This document shows positions 16,016 through 25,248 of a stretch of 64,000 nt of DNA, piece after piece. The notes beneath the pieces were generated by a model that worked only from the letters and a program-made list of their open reading frames with translations, ran no database searches and had not been told where the DNA came from. The translations under genes were made by a program, and so were the position numbers. Positions within the stretch are counted from its first letter, which is position 1. Every line of letters begins with the position of its first letter. This DNA comes from Denitromonas halophila (GTDB lineage Bacteria > Pseudomonadota > Gammaproteobacteria > Burkholderiales > Rhodocyclaceae), in the NCBI RefSeq assembly GCF_007625155.1, contig NZ_VMNK01000011.1, forward strand, positions 1 through 64,000. The letters are read 5' to 3'.

Positions 16016-16942
16016 ATGAAAATCACCCTCCGTCAGTTGCAGGTGTTCCTCGAGGTGGCCCGGGCCGACAGCGTCTCGCGCGCGGCCGAGCGGCTGTCGA
16101 TGTCGCAGTCGGCGGTCAGCTCGGCGCTCGGTGAGTTGGAGCGGCAGTTCGATACCTTGCTGTTCGACCGTGTCGGCCGCGTGTTGCGGCTGAATACGAT
16201 GGGCGAGCAACTATTGCCACAAGTGGCCGATCTGCTCGATCGCAGCCAGGCGATTGAAGATGTGCTGGCAGGCCGACAGGGCTATGGCCGGCTACGTATC
16301 GGGGCGACGCTGACCATCGGGAACTATCTTGCGACGCTGCTGGTGGCGCGTTTCTTACAGAACCACCCGGACAGCCGGGTGGATCTGAAGGTGCACAACA
16401 CCGCCTCGATCATCGAGCGACTGGCCGCGTTTGAACTGGATCTGGGCTTGATCGAAGGCACCTGCAGCCATCCTGACCTTGAGGTCGAAACCTGGGTGGC
16501 GGATGAACTGGCGGTGTTTTGCGCGCCGACGCACCCGCTGGCGGGGCGTGGCGATCTGAGCCTGGATGAGCTGCGGGATGTGGAGTGGATCGTGCGTGAG
16601 GCGGGTAGCGGCACGCGGGCGACCTTTGAGCAGGCCTTTCGTCGCGCCCCGCATTCGCCGCGGGTGCGCTTGTCGCTGGAGCACACGGAGGCGATCAAAC
16701 GTGCCGTTGAGTTCGGTTTGGGTGTGGGCTGTTTGTCTCGACTGGCCCTGCGCGACGCCTTTCGTCGGGGCTCGCTGGTGCCGCTGGCGGTGCCGGATCT
16801 GGACTTGATGCGCAGCTTCCTGTTTGTGTGGCATCGGCAGAAATATCAGAGTGCGGGCATGCGCGAATTTCTGGCCCTGTGCCGCGCCATGACGGTGAAC
16901 GCCGGGCGTAGCGACGCGATCGACATCCCCTTTGTGCCATAG
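16016..16942 (+). CDS. LysR family regulator, FinR-like by position
   Basis: A 308-residue LysR-type protein. The N-terminal helix-turn-helix reads LRQLQVFLEVARADSVSRAAERLSMSQSAVSSALGELERQF. The effector domain opens YGRLRIGATLTIGNYLATLLVARFLQNHP, with LDLGLIEG and LAVFCAPTHPLAGRGDLSLDEL further on. It is encoded divergently from fpr. In Pseudomonas the divergent LysR protein FinR activates fprA under superoxide stress; the same task is inferred here from position, since sequence identity could not be measured. Paired repeats in the shared promoter support a binding site. Confidence 0.85.
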   Translation: MKITLRQLQVFLEVARADSVSRAAERLSMSQSAVSSALGELERQFDTLLFDRVGRVLRLNTMGEQLLPQVADLLDRSQAIEDVLAGRQGYGRLRIGATLTIGNYLATLLVARFLQNHPDSRVDLKVHNTASIIERLAAFELDLGLIEGTCSHPDLEVETWVADELAVFCAPTHPLAGRGDLSLDELRDVEWIVREAGSGTRATFEQAFRRAPHSPRVRLSLEHTEAIKRAVEFGLGVGCLSRLALRDAFRRGSLVPLAVPDLDLMRSFLFVWHRQKYQSAGMREFLALCRAMTVNAGRSDAIDIPFVP

Positions 16943-17031
16943 CGCATTGTCGTTTCATCCGTGGCTGGGCTGCGAGTGCGCCCTGTTTTGGTTATAGAAT
17001 CGACTCGGGAGCGCACTGCCAGGGAGGGTCA

Positions 17032-20000
17032 GTGATCGAGTCTCAGTGGATCCGACAGCCGGTGTTGGCCATGGTCTATGCGTTGGCCGGCGTCTTGGCG
17101 AGCGTGTTCCCCGGGCCGGTGGCCGGCGAGCTCACCATTGCCATCCCCGCGGTTGTGGCCTTGCTCGGCTGGCTGGCCTGCGGCCCCTGGGCACTCATTG
17201 GCGTGTCCGTTGGCGCGCTTTTTTTTGGCATGATCAGCGACCCGTTGCTCGGCTCGCTGCCTCGCCCTGACGCCTTTGTGGGTGCGCTGTTCGGGGTGGT
17301 AGGTGCCAATGTTCAGGCCCTGCTCGGCGCGGTATTGACCCGACGTTTCGTGCCCCGCTGGAAACAGCTCGCCCATGTATTCGATGCTTTGCGCCTGTTC
17401 TTTTTTGCCGGCGCACTGGCCGCCTTGCCGTGGGCGGCGCTTCGCCTTCTTCTGCGCTATTTGGGCGATTTCCCGCTTTTTGTGAGTCCCGCCGCGGCAT
17501 TTGGCGCGGCTTGGTTGTCGCAAGTGCTTGCGGTGATCGCCGTGTTGCCGATCGCGCTCAGCCTGAGCTGGCGCGGTGATTCGCCGTTGCGCACGCGGGT
17601 GGCGTCACTGGTGATTCCGGCCGGCGCGGTGCTGCTCGCGGTGTTGGCCTTGTATCGCGTGGCCTTTGATGTTGAGCACCAGCGGCAAGCCGCGCGATTC
17701 GAGGCTGTGGGGGCCGCGATCAGCCACCGGATTCAGGATCGCGTGGGCGAGGTCATGGCTGCGCTCGACGGGGTGGATCGTTTTTTCGAAGTGGACGCGA
17801 CACCGACACGGCGCACTTTCCATCGCTTGGCCGACGCCGCCGTGCAGCGCGCGCCGGGACTGGTGGCCTTGCAATGGGTGCCGCAAGTGGCGGGTCGGGA
17901 CAGGCGGACTTACGAGACCTTGGCCGAGGCCGACGGGTTGGCGGGTTTTGTCTTTCGTGAGTATGAAGCGGGGGGCAGTGTGACGCCGGCGCGTGCGCGC
18001 GAGGTGCATTACCCGGTGTTTTTCTCGGTGCCCCGGCAGCTCAGTCCCTATCGTCTTGGCGTGGATCTGGCCTCGATTCCGACGCTTGAGCATGCCATCT
18101 CGAAAGCACCCGAGGACGGGCTGCGCGTGCTTGGCCCCTTGCCCATGCCGGTTTCAAGCAATGTGCGGGTGGCGGAAGAAGTCATGTTGCTGATGTCGCC
18201 CGTTTTCCAGGACACCGGCGCGGCGGGTGGCCCGGTGTTTCGGGGCTTGATCGTGGGTGTGCTGCGTTTGATGCCTTTGATGACATCGGTTATGGCCGAT
18301 TTTGATCTGACCGGTCTGTTTGTGTCCTTGTCGGACGCCAGCGACGGCGCGGGCAACAGCCGTTTGTATCCTGCCGCACTGCGACCGGTCAACGATGGGT
18401 TTGTCATGACCGAGACCCTTCCCGTCGGCGACCGGGTATGGCAACTGCGCATGGCCTCCGATGGCAGATTCGAAGCGGCCGATGGCCTGCCTTTGCTGTG
18501 GATCGCGATGATCGGCAGCGCGATATTTTTTGCACTGCTGCATGGGTTTTTGCTGACGGTCAGTGGCCAGCGCACCGAAGTGGCTCGCCAGATTGGTGAA
18601 GCCACGGCCAGACTCACGCGAGAGGTCGAAGAGCGGCGGCGCATTGAAGCCATCTTGCGTCAGAGCGATGCCCGAATGAGCGGGGTTTTTCAGGCGGTGG
18701 TCGATGGCATCGTGATTATCGACGAGTCTGGCGTGATCGATTCGGCCAATCCGGCGGTCACCGGGATTTTCGGCTGGACGCCGCTGGAGCTCGTCGGCCG
18801 GAATGTCAGCATGTTGATGCCGGAACCTTTTCAGAGCGCGCACGACGGCTATCTCGATACCTATCGGCGCACCGGGCGCAAAAATACCATTGGCTTTCAT
18901 CGCACGGTTGAAGGCTTGAGGAAGGATGGCCGCCGGTTTCCTGTCGAACTCACCGTGTCCGAGCTGATGCTCGCCGATCGCAAGGTGTTTGTCGGCTTGT
19001 TGCGCGACATCACCGATCGCGTCGCATCGGCGGAGCAGGCGCGGCAGTTCAATGAGCAGCTTCAGGATATGGTCGGCGCGCTCGAGCGTCGCGACGGCGA
19101 ATTGACCGAGCTGAACCGGATCAATGAGCAGTTGATGGCCTGCAATGACCGGAATGAGGCGGCCGACGTGGTGCGCCTGGCGATGGCGCGCATCTTTTCG
19201 GGTACCTCGGGGCGCATCGTGGCGCATGTGCCTGGCCAGCGCGATGGTCATTTGGCGGACTGGGTGAGCTGGGGCGATGCGGCCGATCTGGCCACTCTGG
19301 TGCATCCCAACGAGTGCTGGGCTGTCCGGCAGGGCCGCAGCTACGAAGTGGTGGCGACCGAAGCCTTGGTGAAGTGCACCCATCTCGATCCAGCCCTCGG
19401 GCCGTACATGTGCGTTCCGCTCATGGTTCAGGGGCGTGCCCACGCTTTGGTCACGCTGGCGTTTGGAAGCATGAGCGAGCTGCAGCGACGCAACATCCGG
19501 CGTCTGCTGGGTGCGGTGGCCGAAAGTGTGAACCTGGCGCTGTCAAACCTTAATTTGCGTGAGATCTTGCGCGATCAGGTGGTGCGCGACCCGCTCACCC
19601 AGCTCTACAACCGGCGCTACATGGAAGAGGCCTTGTCGCGCGAGGTCAAACGGGCGCGGCGCAATGGCAGTTTGCTCGCTTGTACGGTGATCGACCTCGA
19701 CCACTTCAAGGCCATCAATGACGCCTACGGCCACGACGTGGGCGACGAAGTGCTGCGGCGCATGGCCGACGCGCTCAATCGCTGGTTCCGAAGTAGCGAT
19801 ACGGTGTGCCGCTATGGCGGCGAAGAGTTTGTGGTGATCATGCCCGAGCAGTCGGGCGACACAATCAGCGAACGCTTGCTGGCACTGCAGGAGCACTTTG
19901 CCGACGAGGTGTTCCACGCCGGCTCGCGACGCTTTACGCGCTGCACCTTCTCGGCGGGCGTGGCGGTCGACTCCGGGGACGACATCGATGCCATCGCATT

Positions 20001-20076
20001 GCTCAAACTGGCCGACAACGCGCTGTACGCCGCCAAGGCCGCCGGCCGGAACCGGGTCATTGTGTCGGGCGCCTGA
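17032..20076 (+). CDS. Membrane diguanylate cyclase: MASE1-CHASE-PAS-GAF-like-GGDEF
   Basis: A 1014-residue sensor enzyme that should make cyclic di-GMP. A GTG start with GGAGGG upstream is used. Order: MASE1-like integral membrane domain (about 1-215, multiple hydrophobic helices), CHASE sensor (about 220-440, RIQDRVGEVMAALDGVDRFF), a transmembrane helix near 488-508, a coiled segment, PAS (about 545-665, with FGWTPLELVGRNVSMLMPEPF), a GAF-like stretch (about 690-845), and GGDEF (850-1010). The active site is GGEEF at 929-933, and an RxxD inhibitory site (RSSD) lies five residues before it, so product inhibition is expected. No EAL domain. It stands alone. Confidence 0.9.
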   Translation: MIESQWIRQPVLAMVYALAGVLASVFPGPVAGELTIAIPAVVALLGWLACGPWALIGVSVGALFFGMISDPLLGSLPRPDAFVGALFGVVGANVQALLGAVLTRRFVPRWKQLAHVFDALRLFFFAGALAALPWAALRLLLRYLGDFPLFVSPAAAFGAAWLSQVLAVIAVLPIALSLSWRGDSPLRTRVASLVIPAGAVLLAVLALYRVAFDVEHQRQAARFEAVGAAISHRIQDRVGEVMAALDGVDRFFEVDATPTRRTFHRLADAAVQRAPGLVALQWVPQVAGRDRRTYETLAEADGLAGFVFREYEAGGSVTPARAREVHYPVFFSVPRQLSPYRLGVDLASIPTLEHAISKAPEDGLRVLGPLPMPVSSNVRVAEEVMLLMSPVFQDTGAAGGPVFRGLIVGVLRLMPLMTSVMADFDLTGLFVSLSDASDGAGNSRLYPAALRPVNDGFVMTETLPVGDRVWQLRMASDGRFEAADGLPLLWIAMIGSAIFFALLHGFLLTVSGQRTEVARQIGEATARLTREVEERRRIEAILRQSDARMSGVFQAVVDGIVIIDESGVIDSANPAVTGIFGWTPLELVGRNVSMLMPEPFQSAHDGYLDTYRRTGRKNTIGFHRTVEGLRKDGRRFPVELTVSELMLADRKVFVGLLRDITDRVASAEQARQFNEQLQDMVGALERRDGELTELNRINEQLMACNDRNEAADVVRLAMARIFSGTSGRIVAHVPGQRDGHLADWVSWGDAADLATLVHPNECWAVRQGRSYEVVATEALVKCTHLDPALGPYMCVPLMVQGRAHALVTLAFGSMSELQRRNIRRLLGAVAESVNLALSNLNLREILRDQVVRDPLTQLYNRRYMEEALSREVKRARRNGSLLACTVIDLDHFKAINDAYGHDVGDEVLRRMADALNRWFRSSDTVCRYGGEEFVVIMPEQSGDTISERLLALQEHFADEVFHAGSRRFTRCTFSAGVAVDSGDDIDAIALLKLADNALYAAKAAGRNRVIVSGA

Positions 20077-20088
20077 CGTACTGCGTTG

Positions 20089-21075
<987 letters not shown>

Positions 21076-21206
21076 TTATGTCGCGAGTGTCTGTCGCACC
21101 ACCAGATAGGCCTGCAAACCGACGCAATCGGCGCTAAAAATAAAGATGAAGGATCACTTTGCAAGAGGGGCGCCGGCCACGACGGCGCCCCAGAAAGGAG
21201 ACTGTC

Positions 21207-21407
21207 ATGAGCTTCATCGATTCACCGATCGGCCGCTGCGAGAAGGTGCGCGAAATGGTCTTGTTCGACGAGACACAGCAGGAATGCGCTTACGAGCACG
21301 GCTGCCCACCGGGGCGGGACTGCCCGCTTGAAGGCTGCTTTGCGCGAGTCAGCGGTATGTCTGACGCCCATGCCGAAGCGCTGGCCGGGGAGAAAATCCG
21401 CGGGTAA
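21207..21407 (+). CDS. Small five-cysteine protein of unknown function
   Basis: A 66-residue protein with a strong ribosome-binding site (AAAGGAG, 8 bases before the ATG at 21207). It begins MSFIDSPIGRCEKVREMV and has five cysteines at residues 11, 27, 33, 39 and 44, spaced C-x15-C-x5-C-x5-C-x4-C, which suggests metal or cluster binding. No signal peptide is visible. I do not recognise the family by name. It is divergent from pip, with about 160 bases between the starts. Confidence 0.6.
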   Translation: MSFIDSPIGRCEKVREMVLFDETQQECAYEHGCPPGRDCPLEGCFARVSGMSDAHAEALAGEKIRG

Positions 21408-21495
21408 GCCGCCCGCGTCACGAGGGCAGACGGCATGTCGGCGCGGTAAAAGTGAACTAACGGCGGAATTCGTCAGGCGTTTGCCAAGCGCGAGG

Positions 21496-21566
21496 GTAGG
21501 GCGGATAAGCGAAGCGCATCCGCCATCGGTGCCGCGTCGGGCGGACGCCCCGCGCTTATCGGCCCT
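21496..21566. repeat. Palindromic intergenic repeat (GGCGGATAAGCG type)
   Basis: The left arm reads AGGGCGGATAAGCG and the right arm CGCTTATCGGCCCT, with GCATCCGCC and GGCGGACGCC inside. This matches a repeat style I know from many proteobacterial intergenic regions. It separates the small cysteine protein from the membrane protein gene and may also terminate transcription. Confidence 0.65.
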
Positions 21567-21569
21567 GCA

Positions 21570-22007
21570 TCAATTCGCCGGTACGTCGATCCCCCGCGCC
21601 CCCAGCCAATGGCGGTCGATCTCCCATGCCACGGTCTTGACGCCCGGCTGCTTCATCACGATGTCGCGCGCCTCGAATTGCAGGCCGGCCAGTTCCTTTT
21701 GCGCCGCGATGAAGGCGGCGTCGTTGGTGTCGAGCACGTTGATGTCGGGGTAAAGCACCTTGATGACGCGGGTCACCGACACGTCGCGGCTGCGTGGGGT
21801 GCTCATCACGGCTATACCGTCCTCAACCCGCAGCACGTGGAAGGGGTAGGGGTAGGCCTTGAGCGCTGCGCTGCCATCGGCCGCAATCGCTGCGTTGAGC
21901 GCGCGCGCCTGGCTGTCGGGGCGCTGGATGAACCAATCGACCGCCCAGGCTACGACGATCGCGAGGACGATCAACTGCCAGGTGCGGAGTTTGAAGCGTG
22001 TTGTCAT
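21570..22007 (-). CDS. Hypothetical membrane-anchored protein
   Basis: A 145-residue protein. A single N-terminal hydrophobic helix (about 10-26, WQLIVLAIVVAWAVDWFI) follows a short basic leader, so the rest is probably periplasmic. The remainder alternates short beta-like stretches (KAYPYPFHVLRVEDGIAVMSTPRS, RVIKVLYPDINVL) and ends in a segment with WEIDRHWLGARGIDVPAN. I cannot assign a family. It stands alone between a palindromic repeat and the SDR gene. Confidence 0.6.
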   Translation of the reverse strand: MTTRFKLRTWQLIVLAIVVAWAVDWFIQRPDSQARALNAAIAADGSAALKAYPYPFHVLRVEDGIAVMSTPRSRDVSVTRVIKVLYPDINVLDTNDAAFIAAQKELAGLQFEARDIVMKQPGVKTVAWEIDRHWLGARGIDVPAN

Positions 22008-22115
22008 GGGGCGTTTTCCTGCTTACTCGGGTGGCTGGTTGGCGCGTGTATGGACCTGTTGTGTCGATGTGCGTTCATCCCGTGGCGAGGGGAGTGAGCG
22101 CCGGCTTACGTTGCG

Positions 22116-22847
22116 CTACCACGGCTCGGCCGATGGCCGCACATCCTGTTCAAACGTCCAGGCGCTGCGCGGCTGCTGGTGGAGCTGCCAGTAAACCTCG
22201 GCCAGAGCGTCCGGTTTGACGACGCCACCCTTGCCCTTGCTGGCGTAGAGCGCCGGCATGAGTTGGGCGGTGTTCGCGTTTTCAATCAAGCCGTCGACCA
22301 CTACATGCGCGACATGAATGCCTTGCGGCCCCAACTCTCGTGCCATGCTCTGCGCCAGCGCGCGCAAGGCGTGCTTGCCGCCGGCAAAGGCCGCAAAACC
22401 AATGCCGCCGCGCAGGCTGGCCGAGGCGCCGGTGAACAGAATCGTGCCGCGCTGGCGGCTCAGCATGCGCTTGGCCACTTCGCGCCCGACCAGAAAACCG
22501 GCAAAGGCGCACATCTCCCACACCTTGCGATAGACCTGCGCCGTGGTCTCGGCAATACCAAAGCGCACGTTGCCGCCCACGTTAAAAACGGTCACCGCAA
22601 TGGGCCCCAGAGTGGCCTCCACGTGTTCGATGAGCTCAATCACCTGCTGCTCGTCGCGCGCGTCTGAGTGTATTGCGGTGGCATCTGCGCCGAGCGCCTG
22701 AATGTCGTGCATCAGTGATTCCATGTCGCCCCGACGACGAGTCGCCACAATCTGGTAGCCCTCGCGCGCAAAGCGCTTGGCTATCGCCGCGCCGAGATGG
22801 TCACCCGCGCCGACGATGAGCGCGATGGGTCGGGTATTGCTTGCCAT
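22116..22847 (-). CDS. Short-chain dehydrogenase/reductase with Phe in place of catalytic Tyr
   Basis: A 243-residue Rossmann-fold SDR. The nucleotide-binding start is IALIVGAGDHLGAAIAKRF, and FNVGGNVRFG stands in for the usual NAG motif. The active-site serine is present in TGASASLRGG, but the YxxxK motif reads FAGGK (in GFAAFAGGKHALRALAQSM), so the usual catalytic Tyr is Phe. I recall related proteobacterial SDRs with the same change, so it may define a subfamily with altered or no redox activity. The substrate is unknown. It lies tail-to-head with the cation transporter gene. Confidence 0.85.
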   Translation of the reverse strand: MASNTRPIALIVGAGDHLGAAIAKRFAREGYQIVATRRRGDMESLMHDIQALGADATAIHSDARDEQQVIELIEHVEATLGPIAVTVFNVGGNVRFGIAETTAQVYRKVWEMCAFAGFLVGREVAKRMLSRQRGTILFTGASASLRGGIGFAAFAGGKHALRALAQSMARELGPQGIHVAHVVVDGLIENANTAQLMPALYASKGKGGVVKPDALAEVYWQLHQQPRSAWTFEQDVRPSAEPW

Positions 22848-22914
22848 GCTCAGTCTCCTGTCACCGCATGCGTGTCGTGCGGTACGCCTGTCATATCGCA
22901 GACCTTACGCCGTT

Positions 22915-23565
22915 TCAGTTTGCGATGCCGGCGGTCAGCTTCTCCTGGTCAATCTCCGTGCGTGCCTGGCGCACCACGCTGGTGGACGCGGTCAGTGCCA
23001 ATCCGGCCACCACGGCGGCTACCAGCAAATCGGGCCAGGCCGAGCCGGTGCCGAACACGCCGAAGGCCGCGAGCACAATGGCGACGTTCACGATCGCGTC
23101 ATTGCGGCTGCACAGCCACACCGAGCGCATGTTCGCGTCGCCATCGCGGTAGGCATAGAGCATCAGTGCCACCGATACATTTGCGGCCAGCGCCACCACC
23201 CCGATCACGCCCATGGTGATTGCTTCGGGCGGTATACCTGCCATAGCCGCCCACAGCGTCTTGCCCAGCACGAACAGGCCGTAGGCACCCATGGTGAGTC
23301 CCTTCACCAACGCTGCCCGTGCGCGCCACAGCAGACCCATCGACAACACCGCCAGTGACAGCCCGTAGTTGGCCGCGTCGCCGGCAAAGTCCACTGCATC
23401 GGCCAGCAGCGATACCGACCCCGAGCGCACTCCGCCAATGATCTCGACCACGAACATCAGCGCGTTGATCACCAGCGCAATCCACAAAGCCCGCCGGTAG
23501 CGCGGCCCCACCACCGGCGCCTGCGATGCACATCCACCATTGCAACAGCCCGCCATCACACTCAC
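22915..23565 (-). CDS. Short cation diffusion facilitator-type transporter
   Basis: A 216-residue membrane protein of the CDF superfamily. It begins with a Cys-rich leader (CCNGGC), then has six hydrophobic helices. TM2 carries the metal site LLADAVDFAGDAANYGLSL, and TM5 has SRNDAIVNVAIVLAAFGV. The cytoplasmic C-terminal domain of full-length CDF proteins is missing, as in other short members found beside cadR/pbrR regulators. It should export divalent metal such as Cd, Zn or Pb. The divergent regulator and the operator between them make metal-induced expression very likely. Confidence 0.87.
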   Translation of the reverse strand: MSVMAGCCNGGCASQAPVVGPRYRRALWIALVINALMFVVEIIGGVRSGSVSLLADAVDFAGDAANYGLSLAVLSMGLLWRARAALVKGLTMGAYGLFVLGKTLWAAMAGIPPEAITMGVIGVVALAANVSVALMLYAYRDGDANMRSVWLCSRNDAIVNVAIVLAAFGVFGTGSAWPDLLVAAVVAGLALTASTSVVRQARTEIDQEKLTAGIAN

Positions 23566-23586
23566 TCCAATGCTTCAATATGCCTA

Positions 23587-23616
23587 TTTGAAACCCTGAA
23601 GCCACTCCAGGGTCAA
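23587..23616 (-). promoter_or_regulatory. MerR-type promoter/operator of the cation transporter
   Basis: A palindrome with arms ACCCT and AGGGT (23593-23613, 21 bases overall) closely resembles the CadR/PbrR operator consensus. Read on the minus strand, a TTGACC -35 (23616-23611) and a TCAAAT -10 are separated by 19 bases, the stretched spacing that MerR regulators correct by distorting DNA. The operator lies within the spacer, as expected. Confidence 0.75.
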
Positions 23617-23654
23617 CCGGCCACTCCCCACCAGCCAATCGACGAGGTGATCCC

Positions 23655-24068
23655 ATGCGCATTGGCGCACTCGCCCAGACCTGCGGTGTAGATGCAGACA
23701 CCGTCCGCTACTACGAAAAGCAGGGTCTGTTGCCGCCGCCGCAAAGGCAAAGCAATGGCTACCGCGCCTTCGACGCCCGGCATGTTGAACGCCTCGCCTT
23801 TATCCGCCACTGCCGCACCCTCGATATGTCGCTGGCCGAGATCAAACGTCTGCTTGATGCTGGCACTCACCCCGAGGCCGACTGTGGCGATATCAACACC
23901 TTGATTGACAACCACCTGACCAAACTCCGCCATCGCATCGTCAGCATGCAAGTGCTCGAGCAGCAGTTGATGGCGCTGCGCAGTCGTTGCGGCGAACAGC
24001 GCGCGGTGGAGGCCTGCGGGATTTTGAATGAGCTGGTAGCGGTGAGCCGGGGCGGAGTAGAACGATGA
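23655..24068 (+). CDS. cadR: Cd(II)/Pb(II)-responsive MerR family regulator
   Basis: A 137-residue MerR-type activator. The N-terminal winged helix reads MRIGALAQTCGVDADTVRYYEKQGLLPPPQR. The CadR/PbrR metal-site landmarks are present: RHCRTLDMSLAEIKRLL, a second Cys in ADCGDINTLIDNHL, and C-terminal Cys residues in RSRCGEQRAVEACGIL. The length is typical. The divergent short CDF exporter and the ACCCT...AGGGT operator between the genes support a cadmium/lead (possibly zinc) resistance switch. The symbol is by family resemblance. Confidence 0.88.
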   Translation: MRIGALAQTCGVDADTVRYYEKQGLLPPPQRQSNGYRAFDARHVERLAFIRHCRTLDMSLAEIKRLLDAGTHPEADCGDINTLIDNHLTKLRHRIVSMQVLEQQLMALRSRCGEQRAVEACGILNELVAVSRGGVER

Positions 24069-24255
24069 GGCGCGTTTTGATATAGCGCGGAAGCGAGGCT
24101 TCGTGGCGATCCCGCCCGGCTGTTTGCGTGAAGGGTAGCCAGTAGATCGATGTCGCATGGCCGTCGGCGCTGAACCACAGATCGGCTTCGACCGGATCGG
24201 CACGCGCTGCCCCCCCTGAAGCCAGGATGATGGCGTGGATCTTGCGTTTTTCCCG
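24061..24255 (-). pseudogene. Possible remnant of a secreted-protein gene
   Basis: A minus-strand frame of about 65 codons with coding-like codon use but no usable start codon. It reads like a signal peptide (KRKIHAIILASGGAARA) followed by ADPVEADLWFSADGHAT, then SIYWLPFTQTAGRDRHE and ASLPRYIKTRLI, after which it runs antisense into cadR. A TAG lies a few codons upstream in frame. It could be a decayed gene or a chance open frame in GC-rich DNA. No other support. Confidence 0.25.
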
Positions 24256-24363
24256 GAGTGCGCCCGACTACGGCGTTGCCGCCGGCATAGGCGGCAGAAA
24301 GTGCCGGTTGGGCGGCAGAAACGGGCGGATCACTATCGCCGCATTCAACGAGGAGAAACGAAA

Positions 24364-25140
24364 ATGGCTATCGATCCGGTGGGGAGTGCCCCGATCTCGT
24401 CTGCGCGTCTGATGTCCAGGCAGCGCCCGGGCGACGATTTCTTTAGCAGCTTCGAAGCGGCCTATGCGGCCTATGAGGGGGTGAGCAGCGCCGTGTCGGG
24501 CGCCGGGCCTGCAACAAAGAGCGATACGTTGCTGGCCGATCTGATGGGGGCGTCGCACATGGCCTTGTCGGTGAGGCGTGGCATCGATGCGGGCGATCAG
24601 GCTGTGTATGCCGGCATTCTGGCGCGGGCCTACGCGGGCGGCGGCATGGACGATCCGGCAGGTTTTCTGCAGTCGCTCACCCGGGAGGAGTTGGCGGTGG
24701 TGCAGCACATGCACTGTCTGGCCGACCCGATCGACCCTGCGGGCCTGAGCCGGGAGGGCGCGTACAACCTGCTGCTGCCGGAGGGCTATGCCGTCGATTT
24801 CGATCATAACGGCATCCAGGAGGTCGGCCTCGCGAAGTCGATCGCCTTCCCTCCGCTGGATGCGCCTCAGGGCTTCAAGGACGCCTGGTTTGCCGCCACC
24901 GAGGGGATGGACGAGGGCGAGGTGATGAGCTACGGCTTGATGATGCACAACATGCTGTATTCGATACCGGTCGGCGGCGGCGATCCGGTGCCGATCGCCG
25001 CGTCGGACCGTCTGGCGAGCTATCGCGATGGTGTCGCGGCGTATTTGAAATCGATCGAGTCTTTCCGCAGCCAACTCGCCGAGGGGCAGTACGAGCGTGA
25101 CTTGGCGTTTTTTAGCCGCTTGCAGCGCATCCTTGGCTGA
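24364..25140 (+). CDS. Hypothetical protein with a calcium-loop-like motif
   Basis: A 258-residue protein. The ATG at 24364 has GAGGAG upstream. There is no signal peptide. The protein is largely helical; near the middle it has VDFDHNGIQEVG, which fits a DxDxNGxxE calcium-binding loop, followed by LAKSIAFPPLDAPQGFKDAW. The start (SARLMSRQRPGDDFFSSFEAAYAAYEG) resembles proteins that bind or accompany flagellar or virulence components only in composition, so no role is proposed. It stands alone between cadR and the transglutaminase gene. Confidence 0.65.
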   Translation: MAIDPVGSAPISSARLMSRQRPGDDFFSSFEAAYAAYEGVSSAVSGAGPATKSDTLLADLMGASHMALSVRRGIDAGDQAVYAGILARAYAGGGMDDPAGFLQSLTREELAVVQHMHCLADPIDPAGLSREGAYNLLLPEGYAVDFDHNGIQEVGLAKSIAFPPLDAPQGFKDAWFAATEGMDEGEVMSYGLMMHNMLYSIPVGGGDPVPIAASDRLASYRDGVAAYLKSIESFRSQLAEGQYERDLAFFSRLQRILG

Positions 25141-25248
25141 GTTCGGGAGTGTGCAGGTTCGACATGTTGTTCGTCGGGGCGCGAGCGATTGACGGCCTGT
25201 CTCCCATTGTTTCCGTCTGCCGCTGGCGTCGCCTGACGCCCTGATCGG

